Assembly (NCBI RefSeq): GCF_011752995.1
Contig: NZ_VWWL01000016.1
Span: 62,001 to 126,000 of the forward strand
DNA length: 64,000 bases
From: Burkholderia sp. Ax-1724
Lineage (GTDB): Bacteria; Pseudomonadota; Gammaproteobacteria; Burkholderiales; Burkholderiaceae
Reading direction: 5' to 3'
In this document: piece after piece, positions 44,671 to 53,689 of the stretch
Position numbering within the stretch: position 1 is the stretch's first letter
Layout of the letters: each line of letters begins with the position of its first letter
The notes under the pieces: generated by a model
What the model was told of the DNA's origin: nothing
The model's database searches: none
The model's input: only the letters and a program-made list of their open reading frames with translations
Program-made: the position numbers and the translations under genes

Positions 44671-45963
44671 ATGAATCGCGACCCTGCTCCGCATCACCCG
44701 CTCGTGCAACGCCTGATCGACGCGCGTCGAATCACCGACGCCCTCTTTGCCGTCGTCAAACCCGAACACCTCTATGAGCGGCCGATCCGCGAACGTCATC
44801 GCATCGTGTTTTATATCGGCCACCTCGAAGCCTTCGATCGCAATCTGTTCGACCGGCGTCTGTTCGATCTGCCCGCGTTTGCGCCGGAACTCGACCAGCT
44901 TTTCGCATTCGGCATCGATCCGGTCGGCGGCGGCTATCCGACCGACGAGCCGGGCGACTGGCCCTCGCTCGATACGGTGCGCGAGTACGCGGTACGCGCG
45001 CGGCGGCAAATCGACAACGCGCTCGACAACCTCGGCGACGTGGCTCGCGGCGAGGCAGCAGAGCAGTTGCTCAACGTCGCGATCGAGCATCGTCTGATGC
45101 ATGCCGAAACGCTCGCGTACATGTTCCATCAGTTGCCGCTCGCGCAGAAGGACACCGCATTGCGTGAGGCCGTGGCGACGCGTCCCGAGCGGCGCGGGGC
45201 GTTGTCGTCGATGGTGAGCGTGCCGGCCGGGACCGCCGTGCTCGGCATGACGCGCGAGGCCGGCCGCTTCGGCTGGGACAACGAGTTCGGCGCAAGACAG
45301 GTCGAGGTGCCCGCGTTCGAGGTCGACCGCCATATGGTGACGAACGGCGCGTTCCTCGGGTTCATCGAGGACGGCGGTTATCGCGAGCCGAAGTGGTGGT
45401 CGCCACGTGACTGGGCGTGGCGCGAAGCCGAGCGCATCGACCATCCGGCCGGCTGGTCGCAACGCGCGGCGCGAAGCGACCATGGCGAATGGACGCTGCG
45501 CACGATGTTCGACGAGGTGCCGCTGCCGCTCGATTGGCCCGTCTACGTGAGTCACGCCGAAGCGAGCGCCTATGCGCGCTGGACCGGCAAGACGCTGCCG
45601 ACCGAAGCGCAATGGCAGCGCGCCGCGCATGGCGCGCCGCTGGCGGCATCGGGCAATTTCGACTTCCGCAGTTGGGACCCGCAACCCGTCGACGCGCATC
45701 CGGACAACGTCAGCGCGTTCGGCGTCGAAGGTCAGTTCGGCAATGGCTGGGAGTGGACCTCGACGTTATTCGACGCACTGCCCGGCTTCGAAGCGTTTCC
45801 GTTCTATCCCGGCTATTCGGCCAACTTCTTCGACGGACAGCATTACGTGCTCAAAGGCGGTTCGGCGCGTACCGCGGCATGCATGCTGCGGCCGGAATTC
45901 CGCAACTGGTTTCAGCCGCATTATCAGTATGTTTATGCGGGGTTCCGCTGTGTGAGGGCCTGA
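44671..45963 (+). CDS. EgtB/SUMF1-family nonheme-iron sulfoxide-synthase-like protein
   Basis: 430 residues. An N-terminal DinB-like four-helix domain carries the iron-binding His set H51 (YIGHLEAF), H140 and H144 (HRLMHAE). A C-terminal FGE-sulfatase domain (about 180-430) has RQVEVPAFEVDRHMVTNGAFLGF, LPTEAQWQRAAHG, FGNGWEWTSTLF and GGSARTAACMLRPEFRNW. EgtB and OvoA form a C-S bond between histidine derivatives and cysteine compounds using O2. The usual partner methyltransferase EgtD is not adjacent, so the substrate is open. The ATG has TAGGAG upstream. Confidence 0.85.
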   Translation: MNRDPAPHHPLVQRLIDARRITDALFAVVKPEHLYERPIRERHRIVFYIGHLEAFDRNLFDRRLFDLPAFAPELDQLFAFGIDPVGGGYPTDEPGDWPSLDTVREYAVRARRQIDNALDNLGDVARGEAAEQLLNVAIEHRLMHAETLAYMFHQLPLAQKDTALREAVATRPERRGALSSMVSVPAGTAVLGMTREAGRFGWDNEFGARQVEVPAFEVDRHMVTNGAFLGFIEDGGYREPKWWSPRDWAWREAERIDHPAGWSQRAARSDHGEWTLRTMFDEVPLPLDWPVYVSHAEASAYARWTGKTLPTEAQWQRAAHGAPLAASGNFDFRSWDPQPVDAHPDNVSAFGVEGQFGNGWEWTSTLFDALPGFEAFPFYPGYSANFFDGQHYVLKGGSARTAACMLRPEFRNWFQPHYQYVYAGFRCVRA

Positions 45964-45969
45964 CGGATT

Positions 45970-46008
45970 AAGCGATAGTTGACGCGGAAAATCGGCTATC
46001 GCTTTATT
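45970..46008 (+). terminator. Hairpin terminator after the EgtB-like gene
   Basis: Perfect 9-bp stem AAGCGATAG and complement with a 17-nt loop, followed by TATT. Located 7 bp after the stop codon. Confidence 0.6.
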
Positions 46009-46080
46009 GATCTGCTGCAGGAATCCTGGACAGAAATGAGTGTTAGTGTTTCGGAGCAATTTTCCCCATGACACGGGAGG

Positions 46081-46303
46081 TTGGCGACGAAACGCAAACA
46101 GTACCCGGTGGAGCAGATCGTGGCGGCGCTCAAGCAGGCTGAGCTGGGCATGCCGGTGGCGGACCTGATCCGGCAGCTGGGGATATCCGAGCAGACGTAT
46201 TAGCGATGAAAAAAGCAGTACGCGGGCCTGGAGTCGAACCAGGTCCGCGTACTCAGGCAGTTCCAGGACGAGAATGCGCGGCTCAAGAAGCTGGTTGCGG
46301 AAC
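46081..46303 (+). mobile_element. Decayed IS3-family orfA fragment
   Basis: The plus strand from a TTG at 46081 reads ATKRKQYPVEQIVAALKQ, then GMPVADLIRQLGISEQTY, two in-frame stops (TAG 46201, TGA 46207), then KKQYAGLE and VLRQFQDENARLKKLVAE. This is the helix-turn-helix plus leucine-zipper OrfA of the IS407/IS3 group. The stops look like single-base changes of TAC and TGG codons. No OrfB follows; the sequence switches to a TniQ-like fragment at about 46303. It marks the left edge of the island. Confidence 0.8.
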
Positions 46304-46312
46304 CCAGTCGAA

Positions 46313-47064
46313 CAGACGCGCTTTACTGAAACCGCAGACGGCCGCCGCGCGATAGGGACGCCCGTCCCCGATGCGAGTGGCCATTGCGAGAACGCCCTGT
46401 TGGACGCGATCAGCCGAAAACCGCTCGCCACCGGAAAGAGCTGCAATCATCTCCCCGGTCTGAGCGGCCACCCACATTTCGTCATCGGTCACTCGCTCAA
46501 CCCCGATACTTGCACATGACAGGCCCAGACTGCCGCATCTGGCGCACACCCCGGACACCTGCCGTCGCCACCATAGTCCAAGGCGACGCGCTGGCGGACT
46601 GCCACAGGTCGAACGAGCGAGCCGCATCGCATGCCGCGGGCATACGGTAACGACACTGACATCCCAAAGAATCGGGCGAAACGCCGCCGGATACGGTCTC
46701 TCGCGCAAACATTCGGGACAATGACGCGGCCCATCGGCTGCCATCCCAGCCAGGTCCAGCACTGACACGAGCGCCGCAAGCGAAAGGTAACGGACCGCGG
46801 ACAGTCCTGTTGCTATCGCCAGAGCCGTTTCGAGCCTTTCCGTACGTCCGCGCACAAACAGGGAAACGGCGGCACTACGATTCCACCAGGAAAAGTGCCT
46901 CCATCTCCGGAAATCGTATCCCGAGCATGGCGACGGTTGACGAGATCATCGACGGCAACCGCATGTGCTTTGGCCAGCCGGCACAAATAGCTGACAACCC
47001 CTTCGCAATTCCACTGCCCCACGCACATTGGCGGAATCTGGCATAAGACCGATAAGTTATCCAT
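46313..47064 (-). pseudogene. TniQ-like transposition protein, frameshifted remnant
   Basis: The minus strand from 47064 encodes MDNLSVLCQIPPMCVGQWN followed by VVSYLCRLAKAHAVAVDDLV, which resembles a TniQ N-terminus. After a shift of frame near 46,900 the reading continues as RGRTERLETALAIATGL, LSLAALVSVLDLAG, then a zinc-finger-like CPECLRERPYPAAF, VTVCPRHAMRL and CARCGSLGLSC. TniQ proteins select targets for Tn7- and Tn5053-like transposons. The frameshift and the abrupt end next to the IS fragment show it is dead. No tniA or tniB genes are in the window. Confidence 0.6.
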
Positions 47065-47208
47065 AGCAATCACCAGGGGATTCTACCGTGCAGCTCAGCC
47101 CCCCAGGCGATTGCATGGCCTCCAAAAGAGATTCTTGCTTCACTTTTTTACCATGAATCATCCCATCTCAGACGCAATAACATACTATTTGGCTTAGGTT
47201 ACATATCA

Positions 47209-47239
47209 ATATAAAATAATAATGTCGAAAAATTCGACA
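47209..47239 (-). terminator. Terminator of the AtoE-type transporter gene
   Basis: Minus strand: 7-bp stem TGTCGAA and complement with a three-base loop, then an AT-rich tail TTATTATTTTAT. It lies 19 bp past the transporter stop. Confidence 0.7.
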
Positions 47240-47257
47240 ATTATGTTCTCCGGATTT

Positions 47258-48709
47258 CTAAGGCATCCAAGGTGGATGATATTGAAGAGTGCTAGTCAGA
47301 GCCCAAAGAAGGAAGATAACAACGGGAAAATGCACTAGCAACTGCGTAAACGTAAAACCGATTACGTCTCTGGCGCGCAATCCTAAGACCCCTAGAAGCG
47401 GCAGCATCCAAAAAGGGTTGATGAGGTTGGGAAGCGCTTCAGCGGCGTTATAAACCGTGACTGCCCAACCCAGATGAACCTGCACAGCTTTTGCGGTCTC
47501 GATTACATAAGGGGCTTCGATTATCCATTTACCGCCCCCTGAGGGGATGAAGAATCCCAATATTGCGGAGTGCAAGCCCATGACTGCTGAGAAGCTGGAG
47601 TGAGAAGAAATCGCAACAAAGAAGCGCGCAAGGTGCTCGGACAGTGGTACACCCGACGGGACGGCAGCCTTGGTAAGGATGAATGCTATTCCGCCGTAAA
47701 GCGGGAACTGGATAAGGACGCCTGCCGTAGATGGCACAGATTTCGCAATCGCATTAAGGAAGCGTTTGGGCCGCCAATTCAATAGCATCCCAAGCATCAA
47801 AAAGACAAAGTTGTAGGTGTTCAGGTTTGAGATCGCGAGTATAGGGTTTTTCGTAGTGAACTCGTGCCATATCCAGACTGCTCCAAGCAGGACGATCATG
47901 ATTGTAATAACCGGCGAGTGGTCAAGCCGATCTCCAGGTCGAACCGGAGCGCTTAACCGCGTCTCCTGGTCACTAACGTCAACGCCCATATCCACTGCAG
48001 TGCGTACCCGATCACCTGTTGGCGCTGAAAAGTATGCGATTAGGACTGAAATTATTGTCAGAACAGCAACCACCAAGAACGACTGTGGAAGAAAAATTGT
48101 TTCGGAAAATGGAATAACGCCGGTGATAGCGAGCAGTCCCTTAGGAAGGCTTTCCGGATTCGCCTGTAATTGGGCCGCAGAAGAGCTTAGGCCCAGAGCC
48201 CATGTGGCTCCTAGGCCCAGGTAAGCAGCAGCACCCGCTGCCCGGTAATCCATGCGCAAATCTTCGCGCCTCGCGAGAACCCGGACCAATAGACCACTAA
48301 AGATCAGGCTGATTGCCCAGTTCAGGAGCGATGTGGAGATACTCACGAATGCGACAAATGCAACGGCAGAACGTGGCCCTCTCGGTAAACGAGCCAGTCG
48401 ATTCATCACTTTCGCTGCCGGAGGAGAAACAGCGACTACGTATCCAGAGATAGCGCCGATGACCATTTGCATGGTGAAAGGAATTAACGTCCAGAAGCCA
48501 TCACCGAACGCGCGCCCAACCGTTTTAACTGGCACTCCAATCGCCATCGCTCCAACCGCAACAACAATAACTGCGATCGCAGCAAAGATATACGCATCCG
48601 GAAACCATCTTTCTGACCACCGAGTCATAGCCGCGGCGACCCCCTCTAGCGTTCCAACCGTGTTCTGCCGGCTATCCCCTGCTAATTCTCTGCCTGATAT
48701 CTGCTCCAT
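47258..48709 (-). CDS. AtoE-family short-chain fatty acid transporter
   Basis: 483-residue inner-membrane carrier with about 12 hydrophobic segments. AtoE-like features are TRWSERWFPDAYIFAAIAV, GYVVAVSPPAAKVMNRLA, FVSISTSLLNWAISLIFSG, and late GLHSAILGFFIPSGGGKWIIEAPYV and YNAAEALPNLINPFWMLPLLG. The family imports short-chain carboxylates such as acetoacetate. It follows the molybdoenzyme gene on the same strand after 149 bp. Base composition is lower in GC than the chromosome around it, as in the molybdoenzyme gene, indicating joint acquisition. The transported acid is probably the molybdoenzyme's substrate. Confidence 0.88.
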   Translation of the reverse strand: MEQISGRELAGDSRQNTVGTLEGVAAAMTRWSERWFPDAYIFAAIAVIVVAVGAMAIGVPVKTVGRAFGDGFWTLIPFTMQMVIGAISGYVVAVSPPAAKVMNRLARLPRGPRSAVAFVAFVSISTSLLNWAISLIFSGLLVRVLARREDLRMDYRAAGAAAYLGLGATWALGLSSSAAQLQANPESLPKGLLAITGVIPFSETIFLPQSFLVVAVLTIISVLIAYFSAPTGDRVRTAVDMGVDVSDQETRLSAPVRPGDRLDHSPVITIMIVLLGAVWIWHEFTTKNPILAISNLNTYNFVFLMLGMLLNWRPKRFLNAIAKSVPSTAGVLIQFPLYGGIAFILTKAAVPSGVPLSEHLARFFVAISSHSSFSAVMGLHSAILGFFIPSGGGKWIIEAPYVIETAKAVQVHLGWAVTVYNAAEALPNLINPFWMLPLLGVLGLRARDVIGFTFTQLLVHFPVVIFLLWALTSTLQYHPPWMP

Positions 48710-48725
48710 GACTGCCTCCGATCTC

Positions 48726-48745
48726 CAATTTGATAATCTGATTAT
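48726..48745. promoter_or_regulatory. Dyad and shared half-site upstream of the AtoE-type gene
   Basis: CAATTTGAT at 48726-48734 repeats the half-site found in the LysR/molybdoenzyme promoter (52339-52347). It overlaps a 13-bp palindrome ATAATC-T-GATTAT at 48733-48745. A second LysR-controlled promoter for the transporter is therefore plausible. Confidence 0.45.
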
Positions 48746-48858
48746 GTGAAAACAGCTACGCCGCGCCCCTTAAGCCATTCTTCTGATTTTCCCTACAATG
48801 GCTAAGGGAAATAGATTGGAATCGTCCATACCATCCTGCTGACAATGATTGGTTCTCG

Positions 48859-51800
48859 CTAGGCTTCAATCTCAATTTTGCTAGCCGGTATAGCCTGACA
48901 GGCGAAACACATACCGTCCTCCTCTGGTCCATGCCCCCCCATGTGGTCAACTTTCCCCGACACAACACGAACCGCACAGCTTTCACATTGTCCAACTCGA
49001 CACCCGCTGGGCATTGAGATTCCCAAGCTCTCTGCGAAAGATAGTAAGCTCCCCTTCTCCGAGGACCACTCAGCGCACACATTTGAGCGAGTAAATTGGA
49101 CAGTGAAGTGCTGTGACGCATCCAGGTTAGGCTTGGAAGGCGACTTGAAAGCCTCCTTGAAGATGTCGAAGGAGGGAACGCCGCGATCGGTGAGTCCTGT
49201 AATAAACGCCTCCATCATCCGATCGGGACCACACAGATAAAATCTGGCTCGCCTTTGAATCAAGTCTTCGTCGACGTCTTTTGCTGTCAAATAACCCATA
49301 AGGTCATAATCAACGCCTGCCGTTTCTCCTTCTGGCTGGTTATAGCAATCAATCACCTTGAACTGCGACAAGCGCCCTTTTAGTTCGGCCACCCGCTCTC
49401 GGTAAGCGTGGGTGCGACTGTTCAGGTTTGCGTACAGGAGCAACGTCTCCGGCGCATCGGGGGAGTCCTTGACCGACTCGAGGTAGGAGATAAATGGTGT
49501 TATGCCTATTCCGCCGGCAACGAGCACAATCGGTTGCCTGCAGGTCAATGGCAACGTAAAGATGCCGCTTGGTGAGCGTACAGAGACGCGATCTCCAACT
49601 TTGAGAACGTTATGGATGTAGCTTGACATTGCCCCTTCAAAGGCTTGCCCGTTTCGAGCTGTTCCGCGTTGATGCCGCACGGAAATACTGTAGGTTTTCC
49701 GATCGGGTTCGACGGCCGGACCGACAAGAGAATACGCCCGGGTTGTTCCCTCTTCGCCAAGCGACGGAACTGACACGGTGATGTGTTGCCCTGGCAAATA
49801 GTCCGGCAAAGAACCGCCATCCACGGCTGCTAAAGTAACCGTCCGCACCCCACTTGCTTCTGCCTTGATTGAAGCCACATAAAAATCGCGAAATCCTTGC
49901 CACGCTCTTCGCATAACGTCATACGAAGGATCAAGATCGATATTGCAAGGAATACTTCGCAGTGGCGAGGAACCACTGATAGGGTCTCCGGCCGTGCCGT
50001 CCGCCAATTTGTTGAAGTTGCTGTTCCCAGGCCCTCGAACAGCCATTGCCTCCATGCCAATCTCGTCGCATGATTGCCACCAGCCATACTCGGCGACGAT
50101 GACATCACGAGCTAACGCTTTAATCACACGCGCACGAAAACGAGCTGAACCATTAGTAGAATTTATTTTTACCCAATCTCCGTCTACGATTTTTCGCTCT
50201 TCAGCTAGTTCAACGCTTATCTCCACGACTGGATACGGTGCTCGCCGGCGAAGGCTAGCCAAGCTTCGATGTTGACTGTGGCAGTAGTATCCATTTTTGA
50301 TTGAAGTAACGATCAATGGATAGTTCGCATTATTCTCTGGTGTCAGGTTTTTATTAGGAGGGACATACGTGGGCACTGCTGGATAGCCATGTCGCAACAG
50401 TTTTTCGGAATAGAGTTCAATGCGTTGAGTTTCCGTATCAAATCCGCGCAAACCGTTTTCCGTCGGAAAAGCGTACTTTCGCTCATTCTGAACCAACGGC
50501 CGTATAACACCTTCTGGTACTCCTCGGAGAGTACCGATGTCTAATCCGAGCGGAGCAAGCATATGATTCCAGCCTGCTTCGACATTGCCTTCATAAAATT
50601 CTTTTTCCAGCCCTATTCGTTTTGCAAGGTCGAAAACAATTTCGTAGTCTCCCCGACTCTCGCCTCTGGGAGAGACCATCCGCTGCCGAAGCTGGATTAA
50701 CTCAACCGCTCTGTCATTGATCTCGAAGCCGAAACGCAACGCCTCTCGTTCCCACGGTGTGTTCACGGGAAGGAATATGTCGGCATACCGAGACGTTGGC
50801 GTTTCGAAAAGGTCACAGTGCACGTGGAACTCCAACGAACTCAACGCCTCGTGCGCCGAATCCGCATCAGCGTGCGAAGCGAGCATATTCGTTCCAAAAG
50901 CAAAAAGCCCTCTAACCTGGTAGGGCTCTCGGCAGATAATGGCTTTATAAACATCTCGAGCTGTTACCCAACCGTGCGCTGCAGGGCCAATAGGACGATC
51001 GCCCAAGCCGAGCGCTTTGGCCGCCTGCAACGGATCAAGCAAAGAGAAAGCATTTATCCTGTTATAAGGCTGCTGGGTGAGCACACGGTTCGACCCTCGC
51101 GTGTCGAAAGCTCCGGTCAACGCGTAAAGTGTGGCGATTGCTCGTTCGGTTTGAGTGGCGTTCGTATGCTGAGCCACGCCCGACCAGGAGTGGTATGCAA
51201 TTCTTTTACCTGGTTTCAACATGCCCGCAACAGTTAGCAAAACAGCCCGCTCAACCCCGGTTATTTGCTCAACTGCGTCGGGCGTATAACTTTCCAGAGC
51301 GTCCCTGTAAATCTGAAAGGCCGGAACGCACTGGACGAAAATTGTCCGCCCCTTCGGATCGATTGTTCGTATTTCATACGCCCCTGTGATAGCGAGATCA
51401 CCTGGCGATTGTTGAAGTTCAGAAGCGACCGGCACTCCGCGTCCCTTCAGAGCGTTCCATGCCATGTAACGATTTGAAGACGATCCCGGAGAAATGTCCC
51501 GTTCGCGAAGAAACATTCCGTTATCAGACCGGACGAGCAAGGGACCGTTCGTCCATTTTTTTACGAACTCGTAGTCCACATTGCCAATCTCAATCATTCG
51601 GCGGGCTATGCCGAGCGCAAGAGCGCCGTCTGTACCCGGGCGCACGCGCATCCATGCATTCGCCTCTTTCGCTAATTCCGTCGGGCGTGGATCTACAACG
51701 ACTAGCGAAGCACCAGCGCGCCGTCCACGTCCTATCGCATCGGCCTGAGCAAGCCATGTGTTGGTCGGATTCGTCCCCCAAATGACAATAACATCAGCAT

Positions 51801-52296
51801 ACTGATAATCTGCAGTAGGAAGTCCGCATCCAAATGTAAAAGCATGCGCAAAGTCTTTGTGCCAGTTGCATATTTCCGTTGCGTAGCAGATGTTCGGACT
51901 TCCATAAGACCAGATGAATCGCTCCACCCAGTCAATGCTGTCGCTCATTGGCGTACCGCTAGGCGTGCTTACACCGAACACCATTGACTCCGGTCCACTC
52001 TCCCGCTTGAACTGGAGAAGTTTTCCGGCAATCTCTGTCAGAGCTTGTTCCCAGGTGATTCGCATCCAACCTGGATCGCTCGACCCTTTGGGCGTTGTGC
52101 GCCGCATCGGATAAAGCTTTCGATTAGGGCTATGCACGAGTTCAGGTGCTGCCTTTCCCTTCATGCACATTGCGGAGCCGGTCGGATGGTCCGGGTCCGG
52201 ACGAACCTTTACCAGCACATCGTTCTTCACGGTGTTTATCGTGCCGCATCGCGATCTGCACAGCGTGCAATATCCTTTTTTTTCCTCTACTTCCAT
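48859..52296 (-). CDS. Molybdopterin oxidoreductase fused to FAD/NAD reductase and [2Fe-2S] ferredoxin
   Basis: 1145 residues in one frame. Residues about 1-785 are a DMSO-reductase-family catalytic subunit: a [4Fe-4S] cluster from C10, C13, C17 and C44; bis-MGD-binding segments (VIVIWGTNPTNTWLAQAD, GTNMLASHADAD); a likely Mo ligand C143 (ATEICNWH); and a C-terminal molydop-binding domain (VKINSTNGSARFRARV). Residues about 800-1050 are a ferredoxin-reductase module with FAD motif RAYSL (853-857), NAD motif GGIGITPF (928) and CGPDRM (1022). Residues 1060-1145 are a plant-type [2Fe-2S] domain with C1099, C1104, C1107 and C1133. No twin-arginine signal, so it is cytoplasmic. Such a chain would be a self-contained NAD(P)H-linked molybdoenzyme. 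Substrate unknown. Confidence 0.88.
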   Translation of the reverse strand: MEVEEKKGYCTLCRSRCGTINTVKNDVLVKVRPDPDHPTGSAMCMKGKAAPELVHSPNRKLYPMRRTTPKGSSDPGWMRITWEQALTEIAGKLLQFKRESGPESMVFGVSTPSGTPMSDSIDWVERFIWSYGSPNICYATEICNWHKDFAHAFTFGCGLPTADYQYADVIVIWGTNPTNTWLAQADAIGRGRRAGASLVVVDPRPTELAKEANAWMRVRPGTDGALALGIARRMIEIGNVDYEFVKKWTNGPLLVRSDNGMFLRERDISPGSSSNRYMAWNALKGRGVPVASELQQSPGDLAITGAYEIRTIDPKGRTIFVQCVPAFQIYRDALESYTPDAVEQITGVERAVLLTVAGMLKPGKRIAYHSWSGVAQHTNATQTERAIATLYALTGAFDTRGSNRVLTQQPYNRINAFSLLDPLQAAKALGLGDRPIGPAAHGWVTARDVYKAIICREPYQVRGLFAFGTNMLASHADADSAHEALSSLEFHVHCDLFETPTSRYADIFLPVNTPWEREALRFGFEINDRAVELIQLRQRMVSPRGESRGDYEIVFDLAKRIGLEKEFYEGNVEAGWNHMLAPLGLDIGTLRGVPEGVIRPLVQNERKYAFPTENGLRGFDTETQRIELYSEKLLRHGYPAVPTYVPPNKNLTPENNANYPLIVTSIKNGYYCHSQHRSLASLRRRAPYPVVEISVELAEERKIVDGDWVKINSTNGSARFRARVIKALARDVIVAEYGWWQSCDEIGMEAMAVRGPGNSNFNKLADGTAGDPISGSSPLRSIPCNIDLDPSYDVMRRAWQGFRDFYVASIKAEASGVRTVTLAAVDGGSLPDYLPGQHITVSVPSLGEEGTTRAYSLVGPAVEPDRKTYSISVRHQRGTARNGQAFEGAMSSYIHNVLKVGDRVSVRSPSGIFTLPLTCRQPIVLVAGGIGITPFISYLESVKDSPDAPETLLLYANLNSRTHAYRERVAELKGRLSQFKVIDCYNQPEGETAGVDYDLMGYLTAKDVDEDLIQRRARFYLCGPDRMMEAFITGLTDRGVPSFDIFKEAFKSPSKPNLDASQHFTVQFTRSNVCAEWSSEKGSLLSFAESLGISMPSGCRVGQCESCAVRVVSGKVDHMGGHGPEEDGMCFACQAIPASKIEIEA

Positions 52297-52339
52297 CTTG
52301 CCCTTCCTTCGCTATTTCGAAGAAATCCTATCTAGTCAC

Positions 52340-52356
52340 AATTTGATCGCCAAATT
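52340..52356. promoter_or_regulatory. LysR-type operator between the molybdoenzyme and its regulator
   Basis: Perfect inverted repeat AATTTG-N5-CAAATT, containing the T-N11-A core of LysR-regulated promoters. It lies 43 bp before the molybdoenzyme start and 111 bp before the LysR start, the usual place for dual autorepression and activation. The AT-rich rest of 52297-52467 supplies the promoters. Confidence 0.65.
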
Positions 52357-52467
52357 CATATTTCTAATCTCCTGATATCGTTTTTTTCAATATCGTTTGT
52401 TGTATTCTTCTGTGACACTGGTCGTCGGCCTCATTGGGTTCGCGCCAGGGTCATTGGAGGTTGCACC

Positions 52468-53382
52468 TTGAGCACTCATATCACCCTTAGACAGATCGAG
52501 TACTTCATCTCCGTCGCCGACACGGGTCAGATCTCGATATCTTCCAGCCTATGCAATGTGTCGCAGTCGTCCATGACAATCGCACTCCAAAAATTGGAGG
52601 AGAGCCTGGGAGTAGAGCTTCTTTTAAGACATGCAAAAGGCGTACGGCTAAGCGACGCCGGAGAGAGATTTCTCCGCCATGTGCAACAAGCCAGCCGCTC
52701 GGTTGAAGATGCCGTGTCAGCTGCGCAGGAAGTTCCAGTGCAGATATCTGGCCGCGTCAAGGTTGGGATGACGGATACGATCTCCGCATATCTCCTACCG
52801 TCGCTCGTCACATCGCTTCGTCAGCGGTTTTCAGACCTGGATATCGAGGTTGTCGAGCGATCACGCGAAGATATCGAAGAGGCTCTCATACACGACAAAT
52901 TGGAATTGGCGCTGCTGTTAGTATCGAACGTCGCGCCAGCCGACGAACTAACCTTTGAGGTCGTTCTCCGCTCGCCGAGACGCCTTTGGACAGCACCCGA
53001 CCACCCGCTGCAGGCAGCCGAGCGCGTCACACTTGAGGACGTTGCAAAAGAAAGATTTCTGCTGCTCGACATGGATGGGCATATAGCAACGGTCAACAGG
53101 TACTGGGGACATTACGGACTTGCTCCACAAGTCCACATACAGAGCCGTTCAATCGAGGCGGTTCGCAGCCTGGTTGCTGTGAATCACGGGGTCACGATTC
53201 TCTCTGATTTGGTGTATAGACCGTGGTCGCTAGAGGGACGTCGCATAAGCCGCCGCGACATTAGCACTGAGTTGCCGACGATGGATATTGGCGCTGTTTG
53301 GCGGAAGGGTCACTCATTAAGCCCTCAGGCTCGGGCATTTCGCCACCTGCTCCGGTCCTGGAAACCTCTGTTCAAGGTTTAA
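52468..53382 (+). CDS. LysR-family regulator of the molybdoenzyme locus
   Basis: 304 residues starting at a TTG with GGAGG 7 nt upstream. N-terminal helix-turn-helix LRQIEYFISVADTGQISISSSLCNVSQSSMTIALQKLEESLGVELLLRH; C-terminal periplasmic-binding-protein-like effector domain (GRVKVGMTDTISAYLLPSL). The sequence style is that of the LysR group with NocR/CynR-like regulators. Divergent from the molybdoenzyme gene across a clear dyad, so it very probably controls it. Codon usage shares the lower GC of the cassette. Confidence 0.88.
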   Translation: MSTHITLRQIEYFISVADTGQISISSSLCNVSQSSMTIALQKLEESLGVELLLRHAKGVRLSDAGERFLRHVQQASRSVEDAVSAAQEVPVQISGRVKVGMTDTISAYLLPSLVTSLRQRFSDLDIEVVERSREDIEEALIHDKLELALLLVSNVAPADELTFEVVLRSPRRLWTAPDHPLQAAERVTLEDVAKERFLLLDMDGHIATVNRYWGHYGLAPQVHIQSRSIEAVRSLVAVNHGVTILSDLVYRPWSLEGRRISRRDISTELPTMDIGAVWRKGHSLSPQARAFRHLLRSWKPLFKV

Positions 53383-53689
53383 ACGTGCTGTTCTCTGGCC
53401 GAGATGGCGCGCCTATGCGATCAGCAGGCCGCATTTCAGCGTGACACGACCACCGGAGCGGTACAACAATGAGCACGAACATCAGGGGCGATAGTGCTAC
53501 GTCAAGACGCCTTGGCGTACCTTCCTCGACTCACTCGAACTCGCCAGGGGGAAACCGATTCCTCACTGAATCGCATTCCTTACTTCGCTTCTCCGACTAC
53601 CTGTCAGGTCCGGTCCAGGCTAATACATGTCATCCGACGACAATCACGGGAGCACCGCGCAGCGCAACCGGGTGCTCCCTTACCACGAG
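53383..53689. other. Intergenic region with hairpin after the dioxygenase fragment
   Basis: 307 bp without a gene. A 9-bp inverted repeat (GGGAGCACC at 53648-53656 and its complement at 53671-53679) lies directly after the stop of the dioxygenase fragment on the minus strand and may be its old terminator. It lacks a T tract. The remainder shows only short frames. Confidence 0.4.
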
